This document shows, piece after piece, positions 1-4,984 of a stretch of DNA of 9,115 bases (positions are counted from its first letter, which is position 1; each line of letters starts with the position of its first letter). The stretch lies in the NCBI GenBank assembly GCA_910578785.1, contig CAJTSJ010000052.1, positions 1-9,115 on the forward strand, written 5' to 3'. A model generated the notes under the pieces. The model saw only the letters and a program-made list of their open reading frames with translations, was not told the DNA's origin and did no database searches. Made by a program: the position numbers and the translations under genes. The DNA is from an uncultured Muribaculum sp. (GTDB lineage: Bacteria; Bacteroidota; Bacteroidia; Bacteroidales; Muribaculaceae).

Positions 1-64
1 AATAACGTTTGAAAATGGATTTCATTGCATTAATTCTTTAATAAAACATACTTACCAATATAAT

Positions 65-496
65 TTATAGGGAAACAGATAGCCATTTTTGCTTCCATGA
101 AGAATATCTTTTCTTAGAATCCAAAAGCCATTTGCCTTTTTTAAACAAGAATATGTATTGCTTCTTTTCCTGCATAGGCACTTCTCTGTATGTGTGAACT
201 ACAATTCTGTCCTTTCCTTCTTCTACAATATCGGTTATTTTCTCTTCATCAATATCATATTCATAAGAACCTTCATTGCCATAAGATATAGTAGTAGGTC
301 TGCTATTCTTGCGTTCACGAGAAGTGCAGTAGTTCAAAAAGATTTTTGATACCAATTCTTTTTGCTTGTTAAACTGTTCTTCAAATGAAAGTTCATTCTG
401 CTTTGCAATATCATTACACATCACTTCCCACTCGTGCATATTCTGCATGAATTGAAGCAATAAATTCTGTATAGTTTCTTTTAGTTCTGTTTCCAT
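65..496 (-). CDS. NTF2-fold immunity-like protein (143 aa)
   Basis: This small soluble protein has no signal peptide or membrane segment. The N-terminal half (about residues 1-60) is helical and charged. The C-terminal half has the alternating strand pattern of an NTF2-like fold and ends in a lysine-rich segment reading FKKGKWLLDSKKR (near residue 117) followed by a tryptophan-containing tail. That ending is typical of the NTF2-fold immunity family of polymorphic toxin systems, which neutralise a cognate effector in the cytoplasm. The assignment rests on recalled family resemblance, not a search. It is the last gene of a three-gene minus-strand array, 52 bases after the preceding gene, with no toxin gene beside it, so it would be an orphan immunity gene. 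Codon use is markedly AT-rich compared with the genes beyond 4155, which suggests transfer. Alternatively it is an unrelated NTF2-like protein. Confidence 0.68.
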   Translation of the reverse strand: METELKETIQNLLLQFMQNMHEWEVMCNDIAKQNELSFEEQFNKQKELVSKIFLNYCTSRERKNSRPTTISYGNEGSYEYDIDEEKITDIVEEGKDRIVVHTYREVPMQEKKQYIFLFKKGKWLLDSKKRYSSWKQKWLSVSL

Positions 497-521
497 ATCT
501 GTTCTATATTATTGGTAATGG

Positions 522-562
522 CTAAGCGGGGAACGCTGTCAAGCGTTATCACGCTTTGTTAG
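522..562. repeat. GC-rich dyad between array genes, cassette-junction-like
   Basis: An inner perfect 6-base inverted repeat (AACGCT at 532-537, AGCGTT at 542-547) with a 4-base loop sits inside an outer pair CTAA (522-525) and TTAG (559-562). The right arm overlaps the last codons and stop of the 549-926 gene. The spacer is much more GC-rich than the flanking genes and has no T-run, so it is not a good terminator. The architecture (TAAC, about 10 bases, perfect stem, TTAGC) recurs in the dyad at 1569-1612. It loosely recalls integron attC sites, but the GTTRRRY core is not matched. Confidence 0.45.
523..540. repeat. Inverted repeat flanking the 549-926 gene, left copy
   Basis: The 18 bases TAAGCGGGGAACGCTGTC are matched in inverted orientation at 970-985, with all 16 bases of the shorter copy aligned and a 2-base indel. 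Together the copies bracket the 125-residue gene. Confidence 0.55.
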
Positions 563-926
563 TCACATTATTCTTACATATAAATTCATAACAGTCATCT
601 AACGAATGCCGAGATAAAGCATTTTCTACCCATTTCTCGTAGCTATCGGGCAGTTTTTCGTATTCAGGATGTGTAAGCCAATACGTTTCACCATATAGAG
701 CAAGCATTGCCCAATGATAAATGTTTTCGTGAGAAAAGAAAACAATATCATCAGTAGTGTTTATAGGCTGTTGTAGAGGATGAAAGTCTTTAACCACTTG
801 TTGTGCATTCTCTATGGTAGTATTTCCATATATAGATATGCACTCTTTCAATAGTTCGCAAAACACTTTGAAATGAAAGATGATTTTAACATTTTCATCC
901 TCTGCTACTATAATGTCTTTATCCAT
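549..926 (-). CDS. Unrecognised 125-aa protein, candidate orphan immunity protein
   Basis: I do not recognise the family. The protein is acidic and soluble with no signal peptide. An N-terminal strand-rich part (about residues 5-25) leads into helices, and a central aromatic segment contains HWAMLALYGETYW followed by HPEYEKLP (near residues 71-93). It is the middle gene of the three-gene array. The gap from the upstream ankyrin gene is 56 bases and to the downstream NTF2-like gene 52 bases. Both gaps carry copies of one inverted repeat, so the gene looks like a discrete cassette. Size, solubility, AT-rich codons and neighbours suggest a toxin-immunity role, but this is inference from context alone. 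The start at 926 follows a GACAGC hexamer and lacks a clear ribosome binding site, which is usual in Bacteroidales. Confidence 0.75.
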   Translation of the reverse strand: MDKDIIVAEDENVKIIFHFKVFCELLKECISIYGNTTIENAQQVVKDFHPLQQPINTTDDIVFFSHENIYHWAMLALYGETYWLTHPEYEKLPDSYEKWVENALSRHSLDDCYEFICKNNVTNKA

Positions 927-969
927 GCTGTCATCATTTATAAGTTATTGCAAGTTGTGCATAATGTTC

Positions 970-985
970 GACAGCGTTCCGCTTA
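970..985. repeat. Inverted repeat flanking the 549-926 gene, right copy
   Basis: The sequence GACAGCGTTCCGCTTA is the reverse complement of the 523-540 copy minus two G residues. Its last three bases supply the TAA stop codon of the ankyrin gene, so the junction reaches exactly to the end of that reading frame. Confidence 0.55.
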
Positions 986-1534
986 TTCAGTCGGTTTGCT
1001 GTTTGTTAGCATCCCATTCTCTATTTCAATAATAATTGGTTTCACATTCAACTTGCGTCCTCCTTTAGTTATGCTACCCGAATCGTATTTTTGAAGTAGA
1101 TCATAAAATGATACGCCATTGTTGTCGCATGAAAATGGGCTTACACCAGCACGTATAATTTTTATCATTAATTCGCAATCTTCGGGATGATATTGTAATG
1201 CTATCCGAAGTGCATTCCTCCCTTGATTATCAGTTATATTTTTATCAACGCATGGATTATCAAGTAAACAAACTATCATTTCTATATTATTTGCCCAAAT
1301 TGCTGCAAATAAAGGAGATGCCCCACTCGCATCTTGATGATTTAAATTTGAGCCTAATTCCATAAGTTTATACGCAAAATCATTTTTCCCTTCAGCTATG
1401 CAATTCATAAAAAAGCTCCTGCCATTTCTATCCACGCTATCAAGCCCATACTTTTCAAGGAAAGACAGAATCTTTGAAAAGTCATTCTGAAACAATAGTG
1501 GATATAATTGTTTATCATCAAAATAATTAGTCAT
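983..1534 (-). CDS. Ankyrin-repeat protein (183 aa)
   Basis: Three to four ankyrin repeats are visible: about residues 36-68 (with NGRSFFMNCIAEGKNDFAYKL), 69-102 (GASPLFAAIWANN then a loop) and 103-137 (NQGRNALRIALQYH), with a partial fourth from 138 (NNGVSFYDLL). There is no signal peptide or transmembrane segment, so it should be cytoplasmic and act by binding a protein partner. Ankyrin proteins of this size often serve as immunity partners in polymorphic toxin or type VI secretion clusters, and its two neighbours downstream fit that setting. It is the first gene of the minus-strand array. The start follows a purine-rich AAAAGAATGAG stretch that could be a weak ribosome binding site. I saw no Bacteroidetes-type promoter directly upstream. 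The partner is unknown. Confidence 0.85.
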   Translation of the reverse strand: MTNYFDDKQLYPLLFQNDFSKILSFLEKYGLDSVDRNGRSFFMNCIAEGKNDFAYKLMELGSNLNHQDASGASPLFAAIWANNIEMIVCLLDNPCVDKNITDNQGRNALRIALQYHPEDCELMIKIIRAGVSPFSCDNNGVSFYDLLQKYDSGSITKGGRKLNVKPIIIEIENGMLTNSKPTE

Positions 1535-1568
1535 TTTCTCATTCTTTTAATTGGGATGTTAATGTTTG

Positions 1569-1612
1569 GCAGCTAATCGCCGTTTGTGGCGATTGAGGTG
1601 CGTGTTACCTGC
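1569..1612. repeat. GC-rich nested dyad upstream of the ankyrin gene
   Basis: The inner perfect stem is AATCGCC (1575-1581) and GGCGATT (1588-1594) with a 6-base loop. An outer pair, GCAGCTAA (1569-1576) and TTACCTGC (1605-1612), matches at 7 of 8 positions, with 10 unpaired bases on one side. No T-run follows on the minus strand. It shares overall plan with the dyad at 522-562 and lies 35 bases upstream of the ankyrin start, as a cassette boundary would. Confidence 0.45.
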
Positions 1613-1626
1613 TTTTTCGAGTTATT

Positions 1627-1701
1627 CTACATCTTAGGATATTTATTCTTGAACTGTAAAGCAATTCCTTTTCCCATTGCTCCGGCACAGATTCTCCTCA
1701 T
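1627..1701 (-). pseudogene. Fragment of a macro-domain (ADP-ribose-binding) protein
   Basis: Reading the minus strand from an ATG at 1701 gives 24 codons ending at TAG (1629-1627). They contain GAMGKGIALQFKNKYPKM, the glycine-rich phosphate/ADP-ribose-binding loop and following helix of macro domains of the DarG/phage Appr-1''-p type. A whole domain needs roughly 130 or more residues, so only a core fragment remains. Past the TAG the frame continues as NNSKKQ, which could be the decayed next helix. The fragment begins 5 bases after the stop of the lipoprotein gene at 1707, so its N-terminal part was lost at a sharp junction. It is most likely a recombination relic and not expressed as a working protein. 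Confidence 0.62.
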
Positions 1702-1706
1702 GACAG

Positions 1707-2138
1707 TTAGAAATTGGATATTGATATCCCTTCGATTCCGTATTTTATGACGTTACGTTTCACCTTTTCAACAGTTGCGTCCGTAACACCATCTCCTACT
1801 GATATATGAAGTTCAGAGTCGGTTTTGAGTCGGTTTATCTGAACAGAATCCATTGATGCAAACCATTCGGATAGAAAATCCGGGAAAGCGGGATTGGTTG
1901 TATCCAATATCAATGGATTGCAGTCCTGCCCCGAAAAATTATTGTTGCAGGTCATCAGACTGTCACTTGAAATTTCAAGTACAACACCAAACGTCCTGTC
2001 TGCATCGGTGTATTCCAATGGAGGTCTGTCATCGTCGACCAATGCTGAACTTTGGTTATTATTTGCTGATTGTCTGCATGATGTCATAATAATCATGGCA
2101 CCACCCAATAACAAATATAAAATATTGGTCTGTTTCAT
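1707..2138 (-). CDS. Small hypothetical lipoprotein (143 aa)
   Basis: A lipoprotein signal is clear: K2, a hydrophobic stretch at residues 6-18, and a lipobox IMTSC with the modified cysteine at 21. A polar, asparagine-rich linker follows. The rest is a compact soluble domain exported to the periplasm or outer membrane. The end of the protein (about residues 110-143) reads as strand-helix-strand, with DGVTDATVEKVKRNVIKYGI then a terminal strand. This pattern is reminiscent of the periplasmic domain of ExbD/TolR proteins, but without the membrane anchor, and I regard it only as a fold hint. The gene follows the four-gene operon after 34 bases and may be its last member. No terminator is visible downstream. 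Two cysteines near residues 65 and 73 could form a disulfide. Function unknown. Confidence 0.8.
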   Translation of the reverse strand: MKQTNILYLLLGGAMIIMTSCRQSANNNQSSALVDDDRPPLEYTDADRTFGVVLEISSDSLMTCNNNFSGQDCNPLILDTTNPAFPDFLSEWFASMDSVQINRLKTDSELHISVGDGVTDATVEKVKRNVIKYGIEGISISNF

Positions 2139-2172
2139 CTTGAATATTTATTTGTTTTAATTGTAACTCAGG

Positions 2173-2529
2173 TTAACTCTTCTGCATGCGTCTATTCAGA
2201 TGCTTGCCGATTGACATGGCAATATACCCGATAGCAAGATATATACCGGCATACGCTATAAACCATAATTCATGGATGTCAAAGAAAATCCATGTTCCGG
2301 CAAAAAACGCTATGGCAGATACCAAGGGAAGATTCCACATTCTCCTGTCGTCCTTTCCGCAGCGATAGCCGAGTATTGCTGAGTATATAGGATTGATAAT
2401 GAAAAATAGAATCATGCACAATGCCATACCCGAGCATTCCGAAGCAAGTCGAGCGACAGAAAAAGGTAACAAAAACATCACAACAATAGTGACGGCAAGC
2501 CATATCGTTATGGCTCTTTTAATTCCCAT
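2173..2529 (-). CDS. Four-helix hypothetical membrane protein (118 aa)
   Basis: Four hydrophobic segments are visible at about residues 7-27, 34-54, 66-83 and 87-107. A short charged loop GKDDRR sits at 58-63, and the tail is basic (KHLNRRMQKS). This predicts an inner-membrane protein with both ends in the cytoplasm. Aromatic residues cluster in helices 3 and 4 (GTWIFFDIHELWF). I do not recognise a named family. The start lies 6 bases after the stop of the DJ-1-like gene, so the two are very likely co-transcribed and perhaps translationally coupled. The role could be tied to the stress-type proteins encoded upstream, but nothing in the sequence shows this. Confidence 0.82.
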   Translation of the reverse strand: MGIKRAITIWLAVTIVVMFLLPFSVARLASECSGMALCMILFFIINPIYSAILGYRCGKDDRRMWNLPLVSAIAFFAGTWIFFDIHELWFIAYAGIYLAIGYIAMSIGKHLNRRMQKS

Positions 2530-2535
2530 AAAATC

Positions 2536-3144
2536 TTAGATTGAGAAAAGAGAACAGAACCCCTGCTTGTTAAACTGATAGTACATCTCAACGCGTTCTG
2601 GAGTATCGTTTTCAAGAAAAAGCAGCAACTCTTTTGTGAATTCGAGCACACCGGAACCATTGGCGGTTACAATGCCACCATCAGACACCGCCTGCTGATG
2701 TATGTAACTTCCTGAATTGGAATAAACTTCTCCTCCCCATATTTTGAGTTGGTCAAGACCATTGCCGGTATGCTTTACACTGTTAAGAAATCCGTGCTTT
2801 GCCATGAATGATGCTCCATTGCAGATTGCTCCGACAATTATACCTTTATCCAATGCCTTGCGGACAATGGGCGCAACCTTATCCGCTACCGGAGTAAGCC
2901 AGCCATAGCCGCCGATCAGAACGAGAGCGGCGTAATCATCCGGCATATTCTCAAAGGAATAATCAGGCAACACCCGGAATCCACCGATGGCAGTTACCGG
3001 CTCCATTGTGGACGCAACAATCTTATTGACGTATTTGGGATTTGACTTCAACTGCGTTTCATCGCTGCTTACAGCCTCCATGAGATATACCATCTCATGT
3101 GAAGCGAAGTCAGGAAGCAGAATATATAGTATTTCGTTGCTCAT
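2536..3144 (-). CDS. DJ-1/PfpI-family protein
   Basis: This is a class I glutamine-amidotransferase-like protein of the DJ-1/PfpI superfamily (202 residues, normal length). The nucleophile elbow is GAICNGA with Cys108. An upstream conserved glutamate sits in the HEMVYLMEA helix (Glu17), and the glycine-rich LIGGYGW segment is at about 76-82. His125 in KHTGNG is a candidate partner residue. Members include deglycase/chaperone-like DJ-1, YhbO and the YdeA-type proteins; substrate cannot be told from sequence. There is no signal peptide, so it is cytoplasmic. It sits in a tight operon, 7 bases after the YciI-like gene and 6 bases before the membrane protein gene, with a zinc-ribbon gene first. 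The set suggests a response to oxidative or electrophilic stress, but that is inference. Confidence 0.88.
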   Translation of the reverse strand: MSNEILYILLPDFASHEMVYLMEAVSSDETQLKSNPKYVNKIVASTMEPVTAIGGFRVLPDYSFENMPDDYAALVLIGGYGWLTPVADKVAPIVRKALDKGIIVGAICNGASFMAKHGFLNSVKHTGNGLDQLKIWGGEVYSNSGSYIHQQAVSDGGIVTANGSGVLEFTKELLLFLENDTPERVEMYYQFNKQGFCSLFSI

Positions 3145-3151
3145 ATTTAGG

Positions 3152-3442
3152 CTATTTTAGAATGTCGGAAAGACTGGCTTCACAAAACATCGTTGGAGTA
3201 AACTCTACAATCTGATAGTCAGCGATTCCGTTGATGTTAAACGGATCTTGCGAAATGATGGCATCAACTGCGGCTCGGTTATCTGCTTTCATCATTATTA
3301 CGCCACCAATACGAGGGTTTTGAGAGCCGGAGGTAATGAAATCGCCTGCGGCATAATGCTCCGCAAGATAGTCGCGGTGCGCTTGGAGAAAGCGGTCAAC
3401 TTCTTCAAGCGGTTTTTTGTATGTAAGAATTGCTATAAACAT
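3152..3442 (-). CDS. YciI-family protein (96 aa)
   Basis: The length and motifs match the YciI family, a ferredoxin-like dimeric alpha/beta barrel. MFIAILTYKKPLEEVD forms the first strand and helix. AHRDYL (residues 21-26) carries the His22-Asp24 pair regarded as the active-site dyad of the family, and SGSQNPRIGGVIMMKA leads into DPFNINGIADYQIVEF, the characteristic DPF signature. Proteins of this fold include dehydrochlorinases and muconolactone-isomerase-like enzymes, but most members have no known reaction. It is cytoplasmic. It follows the zinc-ribbon gene after 6 bases and precedes the DJ-1-like gene by 7, so it is the second gene of a compact operon. Confidence 0.9.
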   Translation of the reverse strand: MFIAILTYKKPLEEVDRFLQAHRDYLAEHYAAGDFITSGSQNPRIGGVIMMKADNRAAVDAIISQDPFNINGIADYQIVEFTPTMFCEASLSDILK

Positions 3443-3448
3443 ATCAAA

Positions 3449-3718
3449 TCAATTCTTCCAGCGTTTGAGATGCGGGAAAAATTGGCGCATCTGCTCTTTC
3501 ATCTGCTCGACTGTAAGATTCTGACCGGAGTTTTTGTTTATCTCGTCGGTGAACTGGGCGCAATGGTCTATCATCTGCTCCATCGTCATGTCCTGAGTAA
3601 ACCTACCGTCCTTGTAGCAGTAGATGCAGTAATCCTCGTTGGGCGTGCCATCCGCATTTGTGCCGGGTATTTCGTTTGTAAGCGGCATTCCGCAGCTCTG
3701 ACAAAATTTTATTTCCAT
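3449..3718 (-). CDS. Small zinc-ribbon protein, first gene of the operon (89 aa)
   Basis: Two cysteine pairs, FCQSCGMP near residues 5-8 and YCIYCY near residues 30-33, form a short zinc ribbon with GTNADGTPNEDYC between them. This is the signature of the putative zinc-ribbon domain family found in small Bacteroidetes and Firmicutes proteins. The C-terminal half is helical and charged (TMEQMIDHCAQF, then VEQMKEQMRQF). I chose the ATG at 3718 over the longer frame beginning at 3781. The conserved family start is MEIKFCQSCG, and the extra 21 residues are basic, unlike the family, and encoded by unusually GC-rich DNA. An A-rich leader (AAAAAAAGAAAAATAAC) precedes it. No promoter matching TTTG/TAnnTTTG was found in the 100 bases upstream. 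Function unknown; a metal-binding or protein-interaction role is plausible. Confidence 0.87.
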   Translation of the reverse strand: MEIKFCQSCGMPLTNEIPGTNADGTPNEDYCIYCYKDGRFTQDMTMEQMIDHCAQFTDEINKNSGQNLTVEQMKEQMRQFFPHLKRWKN

Positions 3719-3814
3719 TGTTATTTTTCTTTTTTTGTGGGCTGATTTCCCCGCCCGCCGGAAAAATCCGCTGACCCCCAATAAGCCCGTGCAGGGGACT
3801 TTGGAGGGTGTTTA

Positions 3815-3850
3815 ATAAAGAAACGGTATCGAAGTTTAATTCGATACCGT
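3815..3850 (-). terminator. Rho-independent terminator of tRNA-Glu
   Basis: An 11-base perfect stem (3823-3833 with 3840-3850) closes a 6-base loop and is followed on the minus strand by a T-rich TTTCTTTATT tract. It lies 14 bases past the tRNA 3' end and should isolate the tRNA from the operon downstream. Confidence 0.85.
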
Positions 3851-3864
3851 CTTCTTAAATTGTG

Positions 3865-3937
3865 TAGTGAATCCGGGATTCGAACCCGGGTCTCCACCGT
3901 GAGAGGGTGGCGTGCTGGACCCCTACACTAAATCACC
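3865..3937 (-). tRNA. trnE: tRNA-Glu (anticodon CTC)
   Basis: The minus strand folds into a full cloverleaf of 73 bases. The acceptor stem is GGTGATT with ATTCACT (one G-U pair and one U-U mismatch), and the D stem is GTG/CAC. The anticodon stem is CCACC/GGTGG with loop CTCTCAC, placing CTC at 34-36 to read GAG. The T stem is CCGGG/CCCGG with loop TTCGAAT. The discriminator is A, and CCA is not encoded. It has its own promoter and terminator. The 3' half faces the AT-rich accessory region, the usual orientation for a tRNA used as an integration site. Confidence 0.95.
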
Positions 3938-3978
3938 AAATGTTTAAGTCCGTAAGGCAATGCCTTAATTGAACAGTG

Positions 3979-4010
3979 CAAAGTTACCTATAAGATTTGA
4001 ATCACGCAAA
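3979..4010 (-). promoter_or_regulatory. Promoter of tRNA-Glu
   Basis: Both Bacteroidetes sigma elements match exactly: TTTG (complement of 4007-4010) and TAACTTTG (complement of 3979-3986), separated by 20 bases. Transcription would begin about 35 bases before the mature tRNA. A short dyad CGCAAA/TTTGCG (4005-4018) overlaps the upstream element. Confidence 0.75.
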
Positions 4011-4086
4011 CTTTTGCGCTAATTTTTTTGTAACACCGGATGGGAATATATTTAATTGTATTGATTGTCAGGCATTTTGAACTAAT

Positions 4087-4120
4087 CAAAAAAAGCCACG
4101 TTCCGAAAAGGAGCGCGGCT
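4087..4120 (-). terminator. Rho-independent terminator of the ferritin gene
   Basis: On the minus strand an 11-base stem (4110-4120 with 4094-4104, one G-U pair and one C-A mismatch) closes a 5-base loop and runs into seven T residues. It lies 34 bases after the ferritin stop codon. Confidence 0.85.
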
Positions 4121-4154
4121 TATGCAATATGTATTCGGTGTCTGCCGGTCTGAA

Positions 4155-4676
4155 TTATTCTGCTGATGCAAGTGGGCTCGGAGTGTTGTATACACGTGAT
4201 GAGAGTTCCTTGTCGAGCATGTACATGCCGTACTTGTTGCCTTCGACGGCTTCGACCGAGGCTATCATCTCGCGTGCACTCTCTTCTTCCTCAACCTGTT
4301 CGTCAATGAACCATACGAGGCGGTTGACCGAAGCATAGTCATTGTCGGCTGTGGCGATGGATGCAAGATTGTTGATCAGAGAGGTCACCTTGCGTTCGTG
4401 CTGGAGAGTCTGCTGGAACATGTCAAGCACAGAATTCCAAGTTGTGGGAACCTCTTCGATAGGCTTAAGGACAACGTTGGCATCGCGTGAGTTAAGATAG
4501 TTCATGAATATTCTGGCGTGGTCCTGCTCCTCGCGGAACTGAACATAAAACCAGTTGGCAAAACCTTTGTAACCCTTTACTTCGCAATCCATTGACATGG
4601 AAAGATAAAGATAGGCCGACCAAAGTTCGGCATTGATTTGTGCATTGATAGCATCGTGTAATTTCTGTGATAACAT
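4155..4676 (-). CDS. ftnA: Ferritin (FtnA type, iron storage)
   Basis: This is a non-haem ferritin of usual length (173 residues). The ferroxidase ligands sit at their expected places: Glu17, Glu50 and His53 (REEQDHAR), Glu94 (QHERK) and Gln127 with Glu130 (DEQVEEE), plus conserved Tyr24. The four-helix bundle is followed by the short fifth helix near MYMLDKEL (151-158). It oxidises Fe(II) and stores it as a mineral inside a 24-subunit cytoplasmic shell, limiting iron-driven oxidative damage. In anaerobic Bacteroidales ferritin is commonly induced by oxygen or peroxide, but I see no confident OxyR or Fur site here. The gene stands alone, with its own promoter and terminator, divergent from the glycoside hydrolase operon. 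The last residues (NTPSPLASAE) are a variable tail. Confidence 0.97.
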   Translation of the reverse strand: MLSQKLHDAINAQINAELWSAYLYLSMSMDCEVKGYKGFANWFYVQFREEQDHARIFMNYLNSRDANVVLKPIEEVPTTWNSVLDMFQQTLQHERKVTSLINNLASIATADNDYASVNRLVWFIDEQVEEEESAREMIASVEAVEGNKYGMYMLDKELSSRVYNTPSPLASAE

Positions 4677-4712
4677 ACTTTAATATTTTAGTTATTATTT
4701 TATTACTGGCAA

Positions 4713-4744
4713 CAAAGATACACAATAAACCGATACGATGTAAC
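4713..4744 (-). promoter_or_regulatory. Promoter of the ferritin gene
   Basis: TATCTTTG (complement of 4713-4720) matches the TAnnTTTG element exactly. Twenty bases upstream the -33 position reads GTTA, a poor match to TTTG, which may indicate dependence on an activator. The leader would be about 30 bases. Confidence 0.55.
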
Positions 4745-4871
4745 CGTGAACCTATATTTTTCCCATAAGTAAAATATGACGGCTCATATCTCCGTCATAC
4801 AGAACACTCTCGCATGAGTTTTGTTAAATTATCAAGAGTTGACGATATAAGGATTCGGCTTAATATCTTTT

Positions 4872-4904
4872 TTTGCATATAATGATGAAAAATGAGTAAC
4901 TTTA
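4872..4904 (+). promoter_or_regulatory. Promoter of the glycoside hydrolase operon
   Basis: TTTG (4872-4875) lies 21 bases before TAACTTTA (4897-4904), one base off the TAnnTTTG consensus. Transcription would start near 4910, leaving a leader of about 75 bases. Confidence 0.55.
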
Positions 4905-4917
4905 ACCGATTTTTCAT
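4885..4917. repeat. Inverted repeat over the hydrolase promoter, possible operator
   Basis: A perfect 9-base inverted repeat, ATGAAAAAT (4885-4893) and ATTTTTCAT (4909-4917), with a 15-base spacer, straddles the TAACTTTA element. A dimeric regulator binding here would cover the promoter. The arms are A/T-rich, so chance is possible. Confidence 0.35.
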
Positions 4918-4984
4918 GAGTTGACCGGATTTATTACTTACAACTTCGGCAAGATCAATTAAAATTTTAAAACAGCCTCTGGAT

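Larger units (their letters stand above)
4677..4984. other. Divergent regulatory spacer between ferritin and hydrolase genes
   Basis: These 308 bases hold no coding frame I accept. They contain the ferritin promoter (4713-4744, minus), the hydrolase promoter (4872-4904, plus) and an inverted repeat at 4885-4917. The stretch 4745-4870 is AT-rich and shows no further structure I can support. Confidence 0.6.

Noticed and set aside
522..562. A true integron attC site
   Set aside because: The GTTRRRY and RYYYAAC core boxes are not matched and no integrase is in the window; only a loose resemblance in layout remains.
1880..1890. ATCCGGGA as a remnant direct repeat of the tRNA-Glu 3' end
   Set aside because: Only about 8 bases match, inside the coding region of the lipoprotein gene, which is expected by chance.
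3719..3781. Longer N-terminus for the zinc-ribbon protein starting at 3781
   Set aside because: The extra 21 residues are basic and unlike the family, and the conserved start MEIKFCQSCG fits the ATG at 3718 with an A-rich leader.
4005..4030. CGCAAA/TTTGCG hairpin followed by a T-run on the plus strand, as a terminator
   Set aside because: No plus-strand gene lies upstream, the loop is only 2 to 4 bases, and the site coincides with the -33 element of the minus-strand tRNA promoter.
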